A stretch of 64,000 nt of DNA from an uncultured Coriobacteriaceae bacterium (GCA_902788705.1 CADALE010000011.1:1-64000); one strand, 5' to 3'. Counted from the first letter of the stretch, positions 17,976 through 26,968 are shown. Notes: generated by a model from the sequence alone, not told the origin. Numbers and translations are program-made.

Positions 17976-20183
17976 ATGAACGCTTCCGAGCTTGAGCTGG
18001 TTGCCCGCTGTGCCAACGGGTTCGAGGCGGCGCTGGCAGGCGAGCTGCGTGCCATGGGCATCCGGCGCGTCCGTCCCCTGCGAGGGTCGGTGGCCTTCTT
18101 GGGCACGCAGCGCGACGCCTACCGTGCCTGCCTGTGGAGTCGCGTGGCCACCCGCGTGCAGCTGGTGCTGGCCCGCATTCCCGCGGCCGACGCCGACCAG
18201 CTGTATCAGGGCGTCGTCTCCTTCCCATGGGAGAAGCACGTGCGTGACGGCGCCACCGTGGCCGTGCAGGCGCATGGTACCAACGCGCACCTGCGCAACA
18301 CGCAGTTCACGGCCCTCAAGGTGAAGGATGGCCTGTGCGATCGCCTGCGCGACGTGCGCGGGTCGCGCCCCGACGTGGACGCCAAGCGGTCGGGCTTCTC
18401 GGTGAGCGTGGCCCTCCACGAGCAGCGGGCCACGCTGTGCCTCAACCTCTCGGGCGAGTCGCTGCACCGCAGGGGCTACCGACAGGACGGTGTGCAGACC
18501 GAGGCTCCTCTCAAGGAGACGCTCGCCGCCGGCATCCTGCTGGTGGCGGGTTGGGACCAGCTTGCCAGGCAGGGCGGTATCCTGGTGGACCCCATGTGCG
18601 GGTCGGGTACGCTTGCCATCGAAGGCGCGCTGATCGCGGCCGACGTGGCGCCTGGCCTGCTGCGTGCCCGCTGGGGCTTCGAGGGGTGGGTGCGTCACGA
18701 CCGGCAGCTCTGGCAGGAGCTGCTTGACGAGGCGCGACAGCGCAAGGAGGCCGCAGCCCCGCGTGCGCGCATCCTGGCGGGTGACCTCGACCCGCAGGTC
18801 ATCGAGGTGGCACGCTACAACGCCGAGCGGGCGGGCATCGGCCGCCACGTGCAGTTCTTTGTGGACGACGCGGCCCACCTCTCGCGCCACCTGCGCTATG
18901 CGGGTGACGCACCGGGCCTCTTGGTGGCAAACCCGCCCTACGGCGTCAGGCTGCTTTCGCAGTCCGAGCTTCCCAAGGTGTACGCATCGCTCGGTGCAGC
19001 GGTGAGGTCGCTGCCGGAGGGCTGGGAGGTGGCGCTTATCACGCCGGACCCCGGCGTCGACACGGCGCTTGGCCGCATGCCCGCCCAGACCATACCGTGC
19101 TTCAACGGGCCCATCGAGACATGGGTGCGCGTGTACTCAACCGACGAGGGCGCCCAGTCCATCGAGGTGGTCACGCTTGGGGGCGTGCGACGGGAAGTGC
19201 CCGTGGCCGACCCGTCCAGCGTGCAGTTCGCGAAGCGCTTGCGCAAGATGGCCAAGGAGCGCGCTCGCTGGGCCCGCGGCGAGCACGTGAGCTGCTATCG
19301 CGTGTACGACGCCGACCTGCCCGATTACGCGCTCTCGGTGGACCTGTATCGCGGCGCCCAGAGGGACGCCGAGCGACGGTTTGCCGTCGTGGAGGAGCGT
19401 CCGAGGCCCAAGTCGGTTGACGCGCAGCGCGCTGGCCGGCACTTTGCCGATGCGGTGGCGCTGGTGAGCGCAATCCTCGAGGTGCCTGTGGCCGACATCG
19501 TGCAGAAGCCATGGGTAAGTGACGCTCTCTATGCACGTGGCGACGATGCCGCAAGCCGCATGGCCTGCGTGGAGGAGGATGGCTACCACATCATGGGCGA
19601 CCTGATGGGCCCGGTGGGAAGGTGCCTGCCCCTGTCTCAGCGCGAGGTGCGCAGGCTGGTGGGGTCGCAGGCGGGTGGTCTGCGCTTTGCCAACCTGTTT
19701 GCCTCGGCTAATGCGGCGACGGTGGCTGCGGCCGGTGCGGGTGCGCGAACCACGGTGACGGTGGATGTGTCGCAGGAGCGGCTTGCCTGGCTTGAGCTGG
19801 CGCTTAGGGAAAACGGGCTGTTTAGCAAGGCGCACCGACTTGCTCGCGTGGACGTGTTGACCTGGTTGACGCGCGAGGCTAACGCGCATCACGCCTACGA
19901 CCTCATGCTGTGCGCGCCACCCTTAAGGCTTGCGGCCCACGGCGAGCATGGCCGCGACTGGGACCTGCAGCGCGACTTGCCCACGCTGCTGGGGCTGCTG
20001 GCCAAGGTGCTAGCGCCTGAGGGCTCCGTCATCTTGTTGCTTCCCAACGGTTTTTCGTTTGAGCGTAAGATGGCCTTGGCCTGCGGCTTCTTTACCGATG
20101 ACTATTCGGACCAGATGGTGCCGCACGACTTCCGTCGTGCCGCTGGCCTTGGGTCGTGCTGGCACCTGAGCCGCTCCGAATAG
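17976..20183 (+). CDS. rlmL: 23S rRNA guanine-N2/N7 methyltransferase, RlmKL type
   Basis: E. coli RlmKL methylates G2445 (N2) and G2069 (N7) of 23S rRNA. The order here is the same: THUMP domain (about residues 45-155), RlmL methyltransferase (about 165-390, with VDPMCGSGTLAIEGAL, LAGDLDPQVIEVARYNAE and VANPPYGVRL), and a C-terminal RlmK-like domain (about 440-735). The RlmK half looks degenerate: the glycine-rich SAM loop reads NLFASANAATVAAAG and the usual DPP is APP (LMLCAPPLRL). The N2 activity is therefore well supported and the N7 activity doubtful. The ATG at 17976 follows GGGAGGGAGG. It is divergent from the helicase, with 215 bases between the starts. The length of 735 residues fits the fused form. 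Confidence 0.92.
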   Translation: MNASELELVARCANGFEAALAGELRAMGIRRVRPLRGSVAFLGTQRDAYRACLWSRVATRVQLVLARIPAADADQLYQGVVSFPWEKHVRDGATVAVQAHGTNAHLRNTQFTALKVKDGLCDRLRDVRGSRPDVDAKRSGFSVSVALHEQRATLCLNLSGESLHRRGYRQDGVQTEAPLKETLAAGILLVAGWDQLARQGGILVDPMCGSGTLAIEGALIAADVAPGLLRARWGFEGWVRHDRQLWQELLDEARQRKEAAAPRARILAGDLDPQVIEVARYNAERAGIGRHVQFFVDDAAHLSRHLRYAGDAPGLLVANPPYGVRLLSQSELPKVYASLGAAVRSLPEGWEVALITPDPGVDTALGRMPAQTIPCFNGPIETWVRVYSTDEGAQSIEVVTLGGVRREVPVADPSSVQFAKRLRKMAKERARWARGEHVSCYRVYDADLPDYALSVDLYRGAQRDAERRFAVVEERPRPKSVDAQRAGRHFADAVALVSAILEVPVADIVQKPWVSDALYARGDDAASRMACVEEDGYHIMGDLMGPVGRCLPLSQREVRRLVGSQAGGLRFANLFASANAATVAAAGAGARTTVTVDVSQERLAWLELALRENGLFSKAHRLARVDVLTWLTREANAHHAYDLMLCAPPLRLAAHGEHGRDWDLQRDLPTLLGLLAKVLAPEGSVILLLPNGFSFERKMALACGFFTDDYSDQMVPHDFRRAAGLGSCWHLSRSE

Positions 20184-20730
20184 GTGGGCGGGCGCATGGG
20201 GGACAGTGCAGGAGGGGCTCTTCAGTCGTCGGACGGGGTTTGCGGTACCCAGCTGTACAAAAAGCCGAGCTAATGCACGCCCATAAAATAGTTGAAATAT
20301 TGATTAACTCATCTAACTGGGGTTTTGCGTGAGACCACCTCTCGCGCCCTTAGGTTATTGGGGCTACACCCGTGTATTGAACCTCAACGCGGGATGGGTG
20401 GTTTTGTAAAACCGCAGGTACGAGGTGTGCGTAATTGTGGGACCTGTTCAGGTGGGTGCACTGGCTCGGTTTTTTGTACAGCTGGTGCCCAAAACAGACT
20501 TGGTTTGGGCGCGAAGGCGGTGACTTGGCCAGTTAACGTGCAGCCGAACGCTCCTGCGAGCACCCTGATTGCCTCGACGGGCTGCACATCGGTTACGGAG
20601 GGCGCTCCCGCTGGCGTTGCTGTCCATAAGAGATGCATCCGCCCTCGCTAGCCGATGGCACCATGCGGGCTGGGTCAGCTGGCTGCTATGATTGATGCCG
20701 CAACAGCAAAGCTCAAGGGAAGGGAGCCGC
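20184..20730. other. 547-base gene-poor, AT-richer gap
   Basis: No convincing gene lies here. A 108-residue open frame on the plus strand (20325-20651) has no ribosome site and odd composition. The stretch from about 20250 to 20540 is visibly poorer in GC than anything nearby and holds the inverted-repeat pair listed separately. The final part should contain the promoter of the monooxygenase-like gene at 20731. Confidence 0.6.
20249..20485. mobile_element. MITE-like segment with 22-bp inverted termini
   Basis: Bases 20249-20270 and 20464-20485 are inverted copies matching at 21 of 22 positions, with the shared core AGCTGTACAAAAA. They enclose about 190 bases with no gene and a lower GC content than the flanks. 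A partial second inverted match (ACCACCTCTCGCG near 20336 with the GGGATGGGTGGT region near 20390) lies inside. No clear target-site duplication is seen. This fits a miniature inverted-repeat element or a large structured RNA; the two cannot be told apart here. Confidence 0.45.
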
Positions 20731-21060
20731 ATGAGTCTGACAGTTAACCTGTTCTACACGGGCACGAACGGTTCGGCACGCAAGTTTGCCGAGGAGATGA
20801 CCTCGAGCGGCACCGTGGCAGCCATTCGCGCCGAGGATGGCAACGAGCGCTACGAGTACTTCCAGTCGCTCGACGATCCCGAGACCATCCTGCTCATCGA
20901 CCAGTGGCGTGACCAGGAGGCCATCGATGCCCACCACGCATCGCCCATGATGCAGACGCTGGCCCAGATGCGCGAGAAGTACGACCTGCACATGCAGGTT
21001 CGCCGTTACGTGGATGACGACTCCATGCCCGAGTCGGACCGGGCCTTCCTGCGCGAGTAG
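20731..21060 (+). CDS. Antibiotic biosynthesis monooxygenase (ABM)-fold protein
   Basis: This is a 109-residue protein with the short ferredoxin-like ABM fold: an initial strand (SLTVNLFYTGTNGSARKF), then YEYFQSLDDPETILLIDQWRDQEAIDAHHASPMMQTLAQMREKYDLHMQVRRYV, which contains the family-typical pattern of a Trp followed by Ala and His-His. Such proteins include quinol monooxygenases and heme-degrading enzymes, but many have no known substrate. The ATG at 20731 follows AAGGGAAGGGAG. The gene stands alone and ends at a strong hairpin before a convergent flavin-type oxidoreductase gene. I would not assign a specific reaction. Confidence 0.85.
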   Translation: MSLTVNLFYTGTNGSARKFAEEMTSSGTVAAIRAEDGNERYEYFQSLDDPETILLIDQWRDQEAIDAHHASPMMQTLAQMREKYDLHMQVRRYVDDDSMPESDRAFLRE

Positions 21061-21078
21061 ACATCAGCCGACATCACA

Positions 21079-21120
21079 TGACGAGGGGCCAGGAGGGCAT
21101 GCCTTCCTGGCCCCTCGTCA
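21079..21120. terminator. 20-bp hairpin between convergent genes
   Basis: Bases 21079-21098 pair with 21101-21120, with one G-T wobble. The inner few bases must open to make a loop. It separates the monooxygenase-like gene from the convergent PNPOx-like gene. No T-run follows on either strand, so efficient termination is assumed from position only. Confidence 0.6.
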
Positions 21121-21151
21121 CATGAGGGTAAGCGGGGGTGTCCCTAAGCCC

Positions 21152-21643
21152 TTACTTCTCGCGCACATGCTTGCCGCTCATGTGCTCGATGCGCAGCTCA
21201 ATGATGCGCACGCGGCCTGTGCTCTTGGCAATCTCGGCCTCGGTGCTCACCTCGGGAGGGAAGTACTTGGCGCCAACGGCCCGCAGCGCCTCGTCTACCA
21301 GCTGCTCGTCGGCCACCACCGCGGCGCGGCCGAAGCAGATGACCGAGCGCACGTGGTACCACCACGAGCCCTCCTCCAGCACGCCGTCGTCCATCACGCA
21401 CACGCTTGCCTTGTTGCAGGCGGCCAGCGCGTCAAGCTTGTGCCCCTCCATGGCGCAGTGAAAGAAGAAGGACCCCAGCTCGCCGCGCGTTGGGTCGTAT
21501 ACGTAGTCCATTGGGATGCCATAGGGGTAGCCGTCGTCGCCCAGCACCGACAGCACGCATCGCTTCTGGTCCGCTAGGATCTGCTTGCACTCGTCGATGG
21601 GAAGCTGCTGCTTGAATCGCCGCATCTCGCGAAACATGGTCAT
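21152..21643 (-). CDS. Pyridoxamine 5'-phosphate oxidase-like flavin protein (NimA type)
   Basis: Members of this split-barrel FMN-binding family include nitroimidazole reductases (Nim). The core is visible: LPIDECKQILADQKRCVLSVLGDDGYPYGIPMDYVYD, FFFHCAMEGHKLDAL and VRSVICFGRAAVVAD. The 163-residue length is usual. Two in-frame ATGs at 21643 and 21637 share the same GAGAGGGG ribosome site; the second has better spacing, so the protein may be two residues shorter. It is a single gene, convergent with the ABM-fold gene and divergent from the DUF4298 gene with less than 100 bases for both promoters. The substrate is not predictable. Confidence 0.88.
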   Translation of the reverse strand: MTMFREMRRFKQQLPIDECKQILADQKRCVLSVLGDDGYPYGIPMDYVYDPTRGELGSFFFHCAMEGHKLDALAACNKASVCVMDDGVLEEGSWWYHVRSVICFGRAAVVADEQLVDEALRAVGAKYFPPEVSTEAEIAKSTGRVRIIELRIEHMSGKHVREK

Positions 21644-21731
21644 GCCCCTCTCTGTGTTGCCGTGGCCGCGCAAAAGCGTACCATAGCAGCACGCAAGCTT
21701 GCCCGAGTTGGGCCACACGAAGGGAGACGCC

Positions 21732-22043
21732 ATGGCAGGGGACCGCATCGAGAGGATCAAGGCGATGGAGGAGGCGCTGGACGCCACCACCGATGCCACC
21801 AGCCAGCTTTCCGAGGCCATTGCCGCGCAGGTGGATGCCCTTGACGCACTGAGGACGCTCTCCTCGTACTACGGAAGCCAGGAGTGGTTCAAGGATCGCG
21901 AGGCCGACGAGTGCGGCAAGCTTCCGGCCGACCTCAAGCGGGGCGTGCTGGGGGAGGACCTGCCCTACGAGGTGCTGGTGGACGCGCGCGAGGCGGCGCT
22001 TGCCGCGCTGGAGGTTGCCACGGCGATGCTGCGCGCGCTGTAA
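21732..22043 (+). CDS. DUF4298 domain protein (103 aa)
   Basis: This is a small acidic helical protein: DRIERIKAMEEALDATTDATSQL forms a long heptad-like helix, followed by LRTLSSYYGSQEWFKDREADECGKLPADLKRGVLGED, the conserved DUF4298 core, and a final helix ending in MLRAL. The family is widespread in Firmicutes and Actinobacteria but has no known function. The start at ATG 21732 has AGGGAGAC upstream. It is a single gene between two minus-strand genes, with only 26 bases to the end of the RpiR regulator. Confidence 0.88.
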   Translation: MAGDRIERIKAMEEALDATTDATSQLSEAIAAQVDALDALRTLSSYYGSQEWFKDREADECGKLPADLKRGVLGEDLPYEVLVDAREAALAALEVATAMLRAL

Positions 22044-22069
22044 TCGAGGTGCCGGCGGCGCATTGCCGC

Positions 22070-22927
22070 TCAGTCCTCCCACTGCTCCTGGATTGAGTAG
22101 CGGTCGTGCGCGGCTAGGCTAGCCTGCCAGTTGCGGGTGAAGATCTCGCCGTAGATGCAGTTGAGCGCGTAGCGAATGGACGTCTGGCTGTAGTAGGTGG
22201 CGATGCGGCCACGCCGGGTCTCGCGCAAGGGAAGCCTGACCACGCACTCGATGTCGGGTATGTACTCCTCAGGCCGCTCGAACGCCGTGATGGCGATGGC
22301 CTTGCAACCGCGGCTGCGCAGCTCCTCGATGGGAACCCGCAGCTGCGGGAAGAGTATTCCCGAGTAGGTAACGAACAGGGCCACGTCGTTGGCCCCGAGC
22401 ACGTTCGCCACCACGAGGTTGTCGTCGTGGCGTGACCCCTGCAGGCAGGCGATGTCCACCTTCAGCAGGAGGTTCATGAACCCCTCCGCCGACACGCCTG
22501 TGTCGCCCGTCCCATACACGGCCACGCGGCGCGCCTCGCTGATCATGTGGGCAGCCTTGTTGACCTCGTCTGCGTCGATGGACTGGCTGGTCTCGTCCAA
22601 AGCCTGCTTGGTGAGGCCAAGCACCGCCTCCATCACACCCTTCGTGTCGATGCCCTCCATGAAGGGCAGGTCGGGGTTGACGTCAAACACGTGCAGGCGT
22701 GCGCGTTCCAGCTCGCGCGTCAGCTCGAGGCGCAGCGCCCGATACCCCTCCAGGCCCAGGCGGTGGCTGAACCGCGTGACGGCCGCGTTTGAGGTGTGGG
22801 TGGTGACCGACAGCTCGCCGATGTTCATGTTTGCGGCAAGGTCGGGGTGAGCGGTCACGAAGTCGGCGATTGCCCGGTCGGTGTCGGTGAAGTCCCTGCG
22901 GTCCCTAAGCCTGTCGAAGAGCGTCAT
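22070..22927 (-). CDS. MurR/RpiR-family transcriptional regulator with SIS domain
   Basis: RpiR regulators have an N-terminal helix-turn-helix and a C-terminal SIS domain that binds a sugar phosphate. Here residues 1-75 contain the HTH (TDTDRAIADFVTAHPDLAANMNIGELSVTTHTSNAAVTRFSHRLGLEGY), and residues about 120-250 the SIS domain (EARRVAVYGTGDTGVSAEGFMNLLLK, FVTYSGILFPQL and KAIAITAF). The ATG at 22927 is chosen because GGAGG precedes it by five bases. The gene is divergent from a GH1 gene at 23127, so it may sense the 6-phospho-sugar made there. Whether it binds the TTAACCG-type palindromes is unknown; those look more like LacI-type sites. Confidence 0.93.
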   Translation of the reverse strand: MTLFDRLRDRRDFTDTDRAIADFVTAHPDLAANMNIGELSVTTHTSNAAVTRFSHRLGLEGYRALRLELTRELERARLHVFDVNPDLPFMEGIDTKGVMEAVLGLTKQALDETSQSIDADEVNKAAHMISEARRVAVYGTGDTGVSAEGFMNLLLKVDIACLQGSRHDDNLVVANVLGANDVALFVTYSGILFPQLRVPIEELRSRGCKAIAITAFERPEEYIPDIECVVRLPLRETRRGRIATYYSQTSIRYALNCIYGEIFTRNWQASLAAHDRYSIQEQWED

Positions 22928-23069
22928 GCCGTCCTCCATCGCCGTCGTGTGCTGCTTTATAGCCTAGCGCTTTGAAAACGCTTTTTAGCCCTTCTTATGC
23001 GGAAAGTCGGTGGCCATAAAACCTTTTGCCAGCCTACCGATTGACACACACAAAGGGCAGGGCATGGGG

Positions 23070-23092
23070 TATTCTTGCAATTAACCGATTTA
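23070..23092 (+). promoter_or_regulatory. Putative promoter and operator of the 23127 GH1 gene
   Basis: TATTCT (23070-23075) is a probable -10 box. Five bases on lies TTAACCGATTTA (23081-23092), a variant of the palindrome TTAACCGGTTAA also seen at 30018 and 36533. Its place over the likely transcription start suggests repression by blocking polymerase. A TTGACA occurs at 23041, but at 23-base spacing it is too far for an ideal -35. Confidence 0.6.
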
Positions 23093-23126
23093 CTTACGGT
23101 GGACCATCGGACGAAGGGGGCACATC

Positions 23127-24578
23127 ATGGCATTTCCGAAGAACTTCCTGTGGGGCGGCTCCATCAGTGCGGCCCAGGTGGAGGGCGGCTGGGACGAGGG
23201 CGGCAAGAGCCCCGTTCAGATCGACTACGCCGGTCCCGACGCCGGCATCGGCCTGCGTCCCATCTACTACCGTGCGGCCGACGGCAGCAAGGCCGTGATG
23301 CAGCAGTTTGACTGCCTGCCCGAGGGTGCCTCCTACGAGCTCTTTGACGACGTGGACTACACCAACCACGAGGCCAGCGACTTCTACCATCGCTGGAAGG
23401 GCGACCTTGACCTCTTTGCCGAGATGGGCTTCACCACCTTCAACACCACCGTGTCCTGGGCGCGCATCTACCCGCATGGTGTGGCTGGCGGCGTCAACAA
23501 GGAGGGCGTGGAGTTCTATCGCCAGGTGTTTGCCTACGCGCGTGAGCTGGGCATGGACCCGGTGATTACCCTCTACAAGTATGATGAGCCTACCTACATC
23601 GAGCTTACCTACGGCGACTGGACCAACCGTGCCGTCATTGACGAGTTCGTGACCTTTGCCACCACCTGCTTTGCCGAGTACCAGGGCCTCGTTGACAAGT
23701 GGCTCACCTTCAACGAGATCAACGTGCTTACGCACTTCCGCGACATCCCCGAGAACTACGTCAAGATCCACAACCAGATGGTGGCCTCCGCACGCTCGGT
23801 GCTTGCGGCGCACGAGATTGACCCCAACATCAAGGTGGGCTGCATGATCGCGGGCATGTGCATCTACCCGCTTACGTGCGACCCCGAGGACGTCTTTGCG
23901 GCGTACAAGGCCTTCCAGGACGGCTTCGCCTACTGCGCCGACACCATGGTGCGCGGTGCCTACCCCGACTTCGCGGGGCGCCTGTGGGCCGAGAAGGGCG
24001 TGGACACCTCCACCTTTGCCCAGGATGCCGACGTGCTTGCGGCCGGTACCAGCGACTTCCTTGCCTTCAGCTACTACAGCTCAAGCGTGGTCACCACCCA
24101 CGACGTCGAGGCCAACCTTTCGGGCAACCTCGTGTCCAGCGTGAAGAACCCCTACATCGAGGCCTCGGAGTGGGGCTGGCAGATTGACCCCAAGGGCTAC
24201 CGCTACTTTGTGAACGTGCTCAACGACCGCTACGACGTGCCGCTGTTTGACGTTGAGAACGGCCTGGGCGCCATCGACGAGCTGGTTACCGAGGACGGCG
24301 AGGAGCGCGTGCACGACCCGTACCGCATCGACTACCTGCGTCGCCACATCCAGAACCTGAAGGCGGCTGTCGAGGAGGACGGCGTGCGCCTGTTTGGCTA
24401 CACCACTTGGGGCCCCATTGACCTCGTGGCCTTCACCACCGGCCAGATGAAGAAGCGATACGGCTTCATCTATGTCGATCGCAACGACGACGGCACCGGT
24501 GACCTGCACCGCGTTCGCAAGGACTCGTTCTTCTGGTACCAGCGCGTGCTGGCCAGCAACGGCGAGGACCTGGGCTAG
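23127..24578 (+). CDS. GH1 6-phospho-beta-glucosidase (483 aa)
   Basis: This cytoplasmic GH1 enzyme should hydrolyse 6-phospho-beta-glycosides imported by the PTS. The N-terminus [31 protein letters not shown] is typical. The acid/base is Glu197 in WLTFNEINV and the nucleophile Glu377 in [11 protein letters not shown]. The C-terminal [15 protein letters not shown] has the KRYG motif that, with a nearby Ser, contacts the 6-phosphate in phospho-glycosidases. It is closely related to the genes at 33385 and 36566, with the same opening and an inserted segment after the N-terminal block (AGPDAGIG...YRAADGSK). The ATG at 23127 follows AAGGGGGCAC. Regulation through the TTAACCGATTTA site upstream and/or the RpiR protein is likely. 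Confidence 0.95.
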   Translation: MAFPKNFLWGGSISAAQVEGGWDEGGKSPVQIDYAGPDAGIGLRPIYYRAADGSKAVMQQFDCLPEGASYELFDDVDYTNHEASDFYHRWKGDLDLFAEMGFTTFNTTVSWARIYPHGVAGGVNKEGVEFYRQVFAYARELGMDPVITLYKYDEPTYIELTYGDWTNRAVIDEFVTFATTCFAEYQGLVDKWLTFNEINVLTHFRDIPENYVKIHNQMVASARSVLAAHEIDPNIKVGCMIAGMCIYPLTCDPEDVFAAYKAFQDGFAYCADTMVRGAYPDFAGRLWAEKGVDTSTFAQDADVLAAGTSDFLAFSYYSSSVVTTHDVEANLSGNLVSSVKNPYIEASEWGWQIDPKGYRYFVNVLNDRYDVPLFDVENGLGAIDELVTEDGEERVHDPYRIDYLRRHIQNLKAAVEEDGVRLFGYTTWGPIDLVAFTTGQMKKRYGFIYVDRNDDGTGDLHRVRKDSFFWYQRVLASNGEDLG

Positions 24579-24598
24579 CGAGCCTGCAATGCAACTGA

Positions 24599-24648
24599 CC
24601 CTTGGGCCAGCCCAACCGCGGCGCTTCGCCGTGGGGCTGGCCCAAGGG
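24599..24648 (+). terminator. Strong intercistronic hairpin
   Basis: Bases 24599-24613 and 24634-24648 are perfect 15-base inverted copies. A second short stem with a CTT loop fills the space between them. No T-run follows and the next GH1 gene starts 22 bases later, so it may reduce read-through or protect the upstream mRNA rather than fully stop transcription. Confidence 0.6.
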
Positions 24649-24669
24649 CATCCCAAAGATGGGGGATCG

Positions 24670-26057
24670 ATGTCGCACGTGCCAGCCTTTCCGAAGGGCT
24701 TCCTGTGGGGTAGTTCCATCAGCGGCGGTCAATGCGAGGGAGGTTACGCGACGCGTGGCGCTACCGTGGTGGACCCATTCCCCAAGGGCGCGGTGCGCGC
24801 TTCGCCTGGATGCGCAATCCCAGTCCTGTGCTGGAGGGCGGGCAGGGTATCTGCCTGAACCCGAACGGCACGGATTTCTACGGCCACTGGAAGGAGGACA
24901 TCGCCCTTCTGGCCGATGCCGGGGTGCGTGCCCTGCGCTTCTCGGTGCTGTGGTCCCGCATCTTTCCTGACGACCGCGAGGAGCCCTCGTCCGAGGGCCT
25001 CGCCTTCTACAGCAACGTGATCGACGAGCTGCTTGCGCACGACATCGTGCCCGTCATCACCACCATCCACTTCGACATGCCGCTGTGGGTGGCGCTTCGG
25101 CATGATGGCTTTGCCACGCGCGAGGGCCTTGAGCGCTACGAGCGCTTCGTGGATGCCATCGTTGCCGCATACGCTGATCGCGTGAAGTACTGGATCTCGT
25201 ACTGCGAGCTCAACAACATCGACTTCATACCCTTTGTGGTGGCGGGCGTGGCCGACGACGGCTCGCCCGAGGCGGCGCAGCGCATCAGGCGTGCCGAGTG
25301 GCACCTGCTGCTGGGCAACGCCTACCTTGTGCGGGCCTGCCATGCAGCTGACCCATCCATCATGGTGGGCTGCGAGTTTGGCTTCTCGCCAACCTACACG
25401 CTAAGCCCCTCTCCGGCCTGCTATGCGCAGAAGCTGCGCGAGGACGCCCGGCAGTACCGCTTCTCCGACGTGCTTGTGCGCGGCACCCTGCCCAAGACCT
25501 ATCAGGCGGCCCTTGCCCAGGCGGGCATAGAGCCCACGGCTGACGAGCTTGCCCTCCTGCAGGAGCACGCGATTGACTTCCTGGCGCCGTCCTACTACCG
25601 CTCGCAGACGGTGGACGAGAACGGCTATGCCCAGAATCTGTCGCTACCCGTTACCACCTTTGGCTGGACCATCGATCCCGAAGGCCTGCGCAGCATGCTG
25701 AACGAGGTGTATGCGCGCTATGGCAAGCCCATCATGATCGTGGAGAACGGGCTGGGCACGCCTGACGTGGTGGAGCCGGACGGCAGCATCCAGGACGACT
25801 ATCGCATCGAGTTCCTGCGCGCCCACATAAAGCAGATGCGCCTTGCCGTGGGCTGCGACGGCGTGGACATGCTGGGGTACCTCACCTGGTGCGCCTTTGA
25901 CTGCGTCTCTACCAGCGAGGGGTTGGTGTCAAAGCGCTATGGCCTGATATATGTGGATGTGGATGACGAGGGGCGGGGCACCTACGCCCGCACGCCCAAG
26001 GCATCTGCCGCATGGTTCAGGCGCGTGTCCGACAGCAACGGTGAGGACCTGAGCTAA
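24670..26057 (+). pseudogene. GH1 phospho-beta-glycosidase with a single-base frameshift
   Basis: The gene opens at ATG 24670 ([25 protein letters not shown]) behind GGGGGA. The frame is lost between about 24785 and 24800, in a run of GC-rich repeats (GGCGCGGTGCGCGC). Before the break it reads VDPFPKGA, after it ARFAWMRNPSPVLEGGQG, which joins smoothly to GH1 with one base gained or lost. The rest is complete, with IVENGLGTPDVV (nucleophile) and VSKRYGLIYVDVDD. The acid/base segment reads YWISYCELNN, so the usual Asn before the Glu is Cys, an unusual change. A sequencing error would restore a protein of about 460 residues; if the base is real, the gene is dead. Confidence 0.85.
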
Positions 26058-26184
26058 AGCAGCTTCACAGGCCAGAAGACAAGGCTGTCCCTTTCGAGCC
26101 ACAGCATCATGGCAACTATCTGAGCTTGATTCAAAGAGTAAGGTCCGGCATCGGCCGGGCCCACTCGTTCCATGTAACCGGCCG

Positions 26185-26889
26185 CTACTTCGCGCAGAGC
26201 TTCGCGGCGCTGGTGCAACCCACGCCCGCGCGGTCCATGCCCATGTCGATGAGCTCGAAGAAGTGCTCCTGCGTGCGGATGCCGCCGGAGCCCTTCACCT
26301 TGATGCGGCCGTTGGCAGCTTCCATCATCGTGCGCACTACCTCAACCGTGGCGCCCAGGCTGGGGCCGCCGGTGTAGAAGCCGGTCGAGCTCTTGATGAA
26401 GTCTGCCCCGGCGTCGGCCGCGCAGCGGGTGCCGTCTGCCACCTGCTCCAGCGTGAGCGCGTCGCTCTCGATGATCACCTTCACGGCGACGCCGTGCGCA
26501 TGGCAGGCCTCAACCACGCCACGGATGTCGTCGGTGACGTAGGCAAGGTCGCCGTCGATGAGCTTGCCGAAGTTGGCAACCATGTCCAGCTCGACCAGGG
26601 GGAAGGTGCTGGCGTAGGCCTCCGCCTGCGCCGCCTTCGCGACGGGGGTGGACTGCCCAAAGGGGAAGTCGCACACGCAGCACAGGCCGGTGTCGGTGCC
26701 CTCGATGAGCTGGGCCACCAGCGGCAGCGCGGAGGGGTTCACGCACACGGTCTTGCAGCCAAGGGCTACCGCCTCGGCCACGTAGTCACGAATCTGCTGC
26801 TCAGAGAAGTCGGGCTTGAGGATGGCGTAGTCGATGTAGGTGGCCAGCTCGCGGCTGGTCATCTGTGCGGCGGGCTTTGCGGGGGTCAT
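26185..26889 (-). CDS. deoC: Deoxyribose-phosphate aldolase
   Basis: DeoC cleaves 2-deoxyribose-5-phosphate to glyceraldehyde-3-phosphate and acetaldehyde, the last step of deoxynucleoside breakdown. The TIM-barrel landmarks are present: YIDYAILKPDFSEQQIRDYV, KTVCVNPSAL, VCDFPFGQSTP, ELDMVANFG, AVKVIIES, and the Schiff-base lysine in DFIKSSTGFYTGG, followed by IKVKGSGGIRT with the second active lysine. The length of 234 residues is normal. The ATG at 26889 follows GAGGAGC. It is a single gene on the opposite strand inside the glycosidase cluster, with no other deo gene in the window (a thymidine kinase lies at 43 kb). The assignment is firm. Confidence 0.96.
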   Translation of the reverse strand: MTPAKPAAQMTSRELATYIDYAILKPDFSEQQIRDYVAEAVALGCKTVCVNPSALPLVAQLIEGTDTGLCCVCDFPFGQSTPVAKAAQAEAYASTFPLVELDMVANFGKLIDGDLAYVTDDIRGVVEACHAHGVAVKVIIESDALTLEQVADGTRCAADAGADFIKSSTGFYTGGPSLGATVEVVRTMMEAANGRIKVKGSGGIRTQEHFFELIDMGMDRAGVGCTSAAKLCAK

Positions 26890-26968
26890 GGCAGCTCCTC
26901 TCAGGCTGGGATGGGTTGGGGCGGACGCTTTGCTGCGTTCCAGTATACGACCCCATCCGGACGTGGAT

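Noticed and set aside
20325..20651. 108-codon frame on the plus strand
   Set aside because: No ribosome site, unlike codon use, and partly inside the inverted-repeat element.
20249..20730. T-box or riboswitch leader
   Set aside because: The downstream gene (ABM-fold protein) is not a usual target, and I could not find a T-box motif or known aptamer core.
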